Below, one piece after another: positions 62,973-64,000 of a stretch of 64,000 bases of DNA. The DNA comes from an uncultured Gardnerella sp. (GTDB lineage Bacteria > Actinomycetota > Actinomycetes > Actinomycetales > Bifidobacteriaceae). The DNA lies in NCBI GenBank assembly GCA_947088155.1, contig CAMUFL010000001.1, positions 62,001 to 126,000 of the forward strand, read 5' to 3'. The notes beneath the pieces were generated by a model that was not told where the DNA came from, did no database searches, and saw only the letters and a list, made by a program, of their open reading frames with translations. A program made the translations under genes and the position numbers. Positions within the stretch are counted from its first letter, which is position 1; the number at the start of each line of letters is the position of its first letter.

Positions 62973-64000
62973 ATGGTAACGGTCAAGAAAAAATCTGCCG
63001 CAGCAATCGCAGGATTTGTTTTGTTCCTGCAAGGCCCAATGCCAGCATGGGCGCAAGAAGCTGTTGAGGATGTACAAAATACGCAAGCTCAAACAGAGGT
63101 GACTGCAAAAGCATCTACTGAAGAAGCAATTGAAAAAGCTGAAGAGCAGGTTCAGCAATTAGAAGCTCAAATTGAAGAGTATAAGAAAAAAGTTGCAGAA
63201 TTTGACGATCTTTTAAGTAAAATCTCTGAAACTGAAAAAGGATTTGAAAACGTTGAGAAAGATAAGGAAAAGGAACTTTTAGAAGCTGAAAATGCATTGA
63301 AAATGGATTCCGAAGCCGCAAAAGTAAAAATTGCAGAATTTGAAAAATCCAAAGAAGAAAAGGATAACGAGCTTATTGGATTAAAAGCCGCATATGAACT
63401 TTTAAAAGAGCAATATGATCATGCAAAATTAGCTCTTGATGCTTTGCAAAGTGACGAAGAAGAAAAAAGTCAAACAAAAGAAAGAGCTGCAGCTAATATA
63501 AAACAATATGAATCACAGATTTCAGATCTTCACAAAGAAGTAGATAATCTTAATGAATCTATTGCAAGTGATTCTGCTCAAATTAAAGAGTATGATACAA
63601 AAATCGGTGAATTGGAATCCGCATTAGAAAAAGTTGATCCAAACGATGGTGATAATATTTATTCTATAGCGGAGCAGTTTAGAAAAGTCTCTAATGATCA
63701 AACTTCACTTAGCAAAAAAGTTGAAGAAAATAAGAAACTTGTTGCTGCTAAAGAAAAAACTGTGAAAGAATTAGAAGTTCTTTTCCAGAATGCAAAGCAA
63801 GAATTTGAAAAAGTAAGTGAAGATCTTCAAAAAATTAAAGATCAAATTGATGAGTCTAAAAAAGATGTAGCTAGTAAGCTTGAAGCTTCCAACAGTAAAG
63901 ATTCTGAAGTAAAGAAAGCAGAGTCTGAAACAAAGCTTCTTAATAATATTATTGAGAACTATAAGTTAGTTGACGACAAAAAGAAACTAGATGAAAAAAT
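62973..64000 (+). CDS. Secreted coiled-coil surface protein (N-terminal part, runs off the window)
   Basis: An open frame from ATG 62973, with AAGGAG before it, gives about 342 residues with no stop. It begins with a signal peptide (MVTVKKKSAAAIAGFVLFLQGPMPAWA, cleavage likely after AWA) and a short Gln/Thr/Glu-rich segment. From about residue 50 it is almost entirely charged, heptad-like helix (EEAIEKAEEQVQQLEAQIEEY, KEKELLEAENALKM, KIAEFEKSKEEK, and similar), interrupted near 225-240 by a short VDPNDGDNIYSIAEQF turn. It should be a long, rod-like exported protein. The C-terminus (anchor or binding domain) lies outside the window. Function is unknown. Confidence 0.85.
   Translation, partial: MVTVKKKSAAAIAGFVLFLQGPMPAWAQEAVEDVQNTQAQTEVTAKASTEEAIEKAEEQVQQLEAQIEEYKKKVAEFDDLLSKISETEKGFENVEKDKEKELLEAENALKMDSEAAKVKIAEFEKSKEEKDNELIGLKAAYELLKEQYDHAKLALDALQSDEEEKSQTKERAAANIKQYESQISDLHKEVDNLNESIASDSAQIKEYDTKIGELESALEKVDPNDGDNIYSIAEQFRKVSNDQTSLSKKVEENKKLVAAKEKTVKELEVLFQNAKQEFEKVSEDLQKIKDQIDESKKDVASKLEASNSKDSEVKKAESETKLLNNIIENYKLVDDKKKLDEK

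Overview
The window looks like a chromosomal segment of a Bifidobacteriaceae species, most likely Gardnerella. The composition is AT-rich by eye. The bifid-shunt enzyme Xfp (phosphoketolase) is followed at a distance by the acetate branch pta-ackA. Family-level gene content is bifidobacterial: glgB, glgX, secreted amylase/amylopullulanase, CarD, PdtaR-like ANTAR regulator, ECF transporter. The genus call is an inference from gene content, not from a database search. No insertion sequence, prophage, CRISPR array or rRNA operon was seen.

Layout. 0-5.5 kb: end of a response regulator, glgB, carD, an orphan ZnuA-like lipoprotein and folD. 5.6-10.6 kb: rpsA, a TM2 protein, coaE and uvrB. 10.5-11.6 kb: a DinJ/YafQ-type toxin-antitoxin pair flanked by short shared repeats. 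11.8-13.5 kb: pyk with a LacI-type palindrome upstream, then an unusual 74-nt tRNA with anticodon CAA. 13.6-21.5 kb: two neighbouring alpha-amylase genes, the second fused to starch-binding modules and a pullulanase (1988 aa). 21.7-24.9 kb: a zinc-ribbon/vWA/C-type-lectin membrane protein and a GH3 enzyme. 25.1-29.0 kb: a 34-residue leader peptide with four Trp codons and an attenuator-type terminator, ahead of a TrpP-like S component, a fused double ECF ATPase and EcfT. 29.1-38.7 kb: a UbiA/MenA-type prenyltransferase, an ANTAR regulator, polA, a NIF3-family gene, glgX and an unknown membrane protein. 38.9-48.2 kb: tRNA-Pro, aroA, ackA, pta, xfp and guaA. 48.2-51.3 kb: a structured intergenic region, a UlaA-type PTS IIC gene, a GntR/UTRA regulator and tRNA-Leu(GAG). 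51.4-57.1 kb (minus strand): an orphan SdhA/FrdA-type flavoprotein and the overlapping yraN-comM-dprA cluster. 57.4-64.0 kb: metY, an ABC ATPase with a FtsX-type permease, and the start of a secreted coiled-coil protein that runs off the window.

How the genes work together. Extracellular amylase and amylopullulanase would cut host glycogen or starch; glgB and glgX handle internal glycogen; pyk, xfp, pta and ackA form the fermentative core giving acetate and ATP. The palindrome before pyk, and the inverted repeat overlapping the glgX promoter, suggest that carbohydrate genes here are under transcription-factor control. The most notable regulatory unit is the tryptophan leader and terminator before the ECF transporter, which would link tryptophan uptake to charged tRNA-Trp supply. 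Most genes end in clear intrinsic terminators, and several of these appear to serve converging genes.
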